DNA from: Accumulibacter sp.
Lineage (GTDB): Bacteria > Pseudomonadota > Gammaproteobacteria > Burkholderiales > Rhodocyclaceae
Assembly (NCBI GenBank): GCA_024235715.1
Contig: JACKLW010000005.1
Span: 1,054,001 to 1,118,000, forward strand
Length of the DNA stretch: 64,000 nt
Direction of reading: 5' to 3'
The position numbers and the translations under genes are program-made. The notes below the pieces were generated by a model that was not told the origin of the DNA, ran no database searches, and saw only the letters and a program-made list of their open reading frames with translations. Positions 62,978 through 64,000 of this stretch are shown piece after piece. Within the stretch, counting starts at the first letter, position 1; every line of letters begins with the position of its first letter.

Positions 62978-63937
62978 ATGGCGAGGAGAACCACCAGAAA
63001 AGGCGACTCAAGCGCCACCATCGGCTTCGAGGCCAAGCTCTGGCTCGCCGCCGACAAGCTGCGCAACAACATGGACGCCGCGGAGTACAAGCACGTCGTC
63101 CTCGGGCTGATCTTCCTCAAATACATCTCCGACACCTTCGAGGAGCACCGCGCCAGGCTCCTCGCCGGCCAGGGCGACTACGAGGGGGCGAACCCCGAGG
63201 ACCCCGACGAATACAAGGCCGAGAACGTCTTCTGGGTACCCGCCGATGCGCGCTGGTCGCACCTCCAGGCCAATGCCAAACAACCGGCCATCGGCAGGAT
63301 CGTGGACGACGCCATGGTCGCCATCGAGCGCGACAACCCGCGCCGCACGCTGAAGGGCGGAACCATCGCACCCTACCTGGATGTGAAGAACCTGCCGACG
63401 CAGGGCCATTCCGCCGAGCAAGTCATTGACCGCGAGTTCAGCTCGGGCACCAAGTTTCAAAACGGCGACACGCTGCTCGCCCGCATCACGCCTTGCTTGG
63501 AGAATGGCAAGACAGGCTACGTAGATTTCCTCGAAGGCGGGCAAGTCGGCTGGGGTTCCACCGAATACATCGTCCTCGCCCCAAAACCGCCGCTTCCGCC
63601 ACAGTTCGGCTACCTTCTCGCCCGCTCCGACGCGCTACGCTCTCACGCCATCCAGAACATGACCGGAACCAGCGGACGCCAGCGCGTCCCCTCGGAGTGC
63701 TTCAAAACATTCTGGCTCGCCGTCCCACCGCCCGAAATTGCTCGCCGTTTCGACGAACTAACCGCGCCACTTATGGCGAAAATCAAAGCCAACTCCACCG
63801 AATCCCGCACCCTCGCCACCCTGCGCGACACGCTGCTGCCGAAGCTGCTGAGCGGCGAGTTGACCCTACCTGCTGCGATGCTTGCAGCGCAGGCAGGCGT
63901 GGCGACGATCGAATCCGGACAGGCGGCCGTCGCATGA
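62978..63937 (+). CDS. HsdM N-terminus fused to HsdS C-terminus (type I restriction relic or chimera)
   Basis: A 319-aa ORF in one open frame. Residues 1 to about 122 are a typical HsdM helical N-terminus (GFEAKLWLAADKLRNNMDAA, VVLGLIFLKYISDTFEEHRA). From about 123 the sequence is the second target-recognition half of an HsdS (GGTIAPYLDVKNLPTQGH, ARITPCLENGKTGYVDFLEG, MTGTSGRQRVPSECF, then TLRDTLLPKLLSGEL). The HsdM catalytic domain with its SAM-binding and NPPY motifs, and the first HsdS recognition domain, are missing. It is probably the product of an in-frame deletion, with no methyltransferase activity. The ATG at 62978 is used. Confidence 0.83.
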   Translation: MARRTTRKGDSSATIGFEAKLWLAADKLRNNMDAAEYKHVVLGLIFLKYISDTFEEHRARLLAGQGDYEGANPEDPDEYKAENVFWVPADARWSHLQANAKQPAIGRIVDDAMVAIERDNPRRTLKGGTIAPYLDVKNLPTQGHSAEQVIDREFSSGTKFQNGDTLLARITPCLENGKTGYVDFLEGGQVGWGSTEYIVLAPKPPLPPQFGYLLARSDALRSHAIQNMTGTSGRQRVPSECFKTFWLAVPPPEIARRFDELTAPLMAKIKANSTESRTLATLRDTLLPKLLSGELTLPAAMLAAQAGVATIESGQAAVA

Positions 63938-64000
63938 ACACCGCTGGCGTGTTGGCTCGACCTCCCCGAATTTCGCCACCGAGTTCCCCGGATCTGGATT
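63934..64000 (+). CDS. Start of an unidentified ORF, cut by the window edge
   Basis: An ATG overlapping the stop of the HsdM/HsdS chimera (ATGA) opens MNTAGVLARPPRISPPSSPD and runs off the end. Only 22 codons are visible. The position fits the next gene of the hsd operon, but the sequence is too short and too Pro/Ser-rich to identify. Confidence 0.35.
   Translation, partial: MNTAGVLARPPRISPPSSPDLD

Overview
The window looks like a high-GC betaproteobacterial chromosome, most likely Rhodocyclales and possibly a 'Candidatus Accumulibacter'-type organism. This rests on gene content and order: coxB-ctaD-small assembly protein-ctaG-DUF2970-coxC, aroQ-accB-accC-prmA-zinc-ribbon/DUF3426, and the DUF2868/DUF3482 pair. 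It is an inference, because no rRNA gene is present. Most of the window is ordinary core and signalling sequence with short intergenic gaps. Accessory DNA is limited to one insertion sequence, two toxin-antitoxin modules and a restriction-system relic at the right edge.

Left part (1-12995). An aa3-type cytochrome c oxidase operon reads leftward: coxB with a fused cytochrome c domain, ctaD, a 38-aa small assembly protein, ctaG, DUF2970 and coxC (cut by the window). A perfect FNR/ANR-type palindrome lies in its upstream region, shared with the divergent rep helicase gene. Then come a small Ala/Lys-rich exported protein, a c5-like cytochrome c, tRNA-Arg(CCG), a secreted alpha/beta hydrolase, an EamA transporter and an acyltransferase-SGNH protein.

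Signalling island (13198-27205). Two large sensor kinases share almost the same kinase core but carry different sensors (CHASE versus a periplasmic solute-binding fold). They are followed by a single-domain receiver, a REC-REC-PAS-PAS-GGDEF(degenerate)-EAL-REC protein, an atypical tRNA-Thr(TGT), a GGEEF diguanylate cyclase, tcdA, and an HPt/HD-GYP protein. Together they look like a phosphorelay feeding c-di-GMP synthesis and breakdown.

Middle (27427-42558). FKBP isomerase and a pseudouridine synthase are followed by a small conserved gene cleanly split by an ISAs1-type element with 10-bp target duplications. The element's transposase carries an N-terminal DUF4338 domain (the family that also contains Druantia DruA). 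Its catalytic half sits in the -1 frame behind a canonical A AAA AAG slippery heptamer and a stem-loop. Next are an endonuclease/exonuclease/phosphatase protein, a phospholipase D-VTT fusion, murB and metH. metH is preceded by what reads as a SAM-II riboswitch followed by an intrinsic terminator. An MscS channel, a DEDDy exonuclease and a PlsC-like acyltransferase follow.

Right part (42559-64000). A parDE module has a frameshifted toxin. It is followed by two tandem Gdx/SugE-type SMR exporters, the DUF3482 GTPase with DUF2868 protein, an MliC-like lipoprotein, a PfkB kinase, the DUF3426-prmA-accC-accB-aroQ operon, tlpA and mpl. A second cytochrome-oxidase-related group holds ctaB, a CuA-less CoxII-like mini-protein and a DUF2244 protein. 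A MacAB-type ABC exporter ends at a 41-bp sequence that is repeated beyond a VapBC-type toxin-antitoxin pair. The window closes with an HsdM-N/HsdS-C chimeric ORF, apparently a deletion relic of a type I restriction system.
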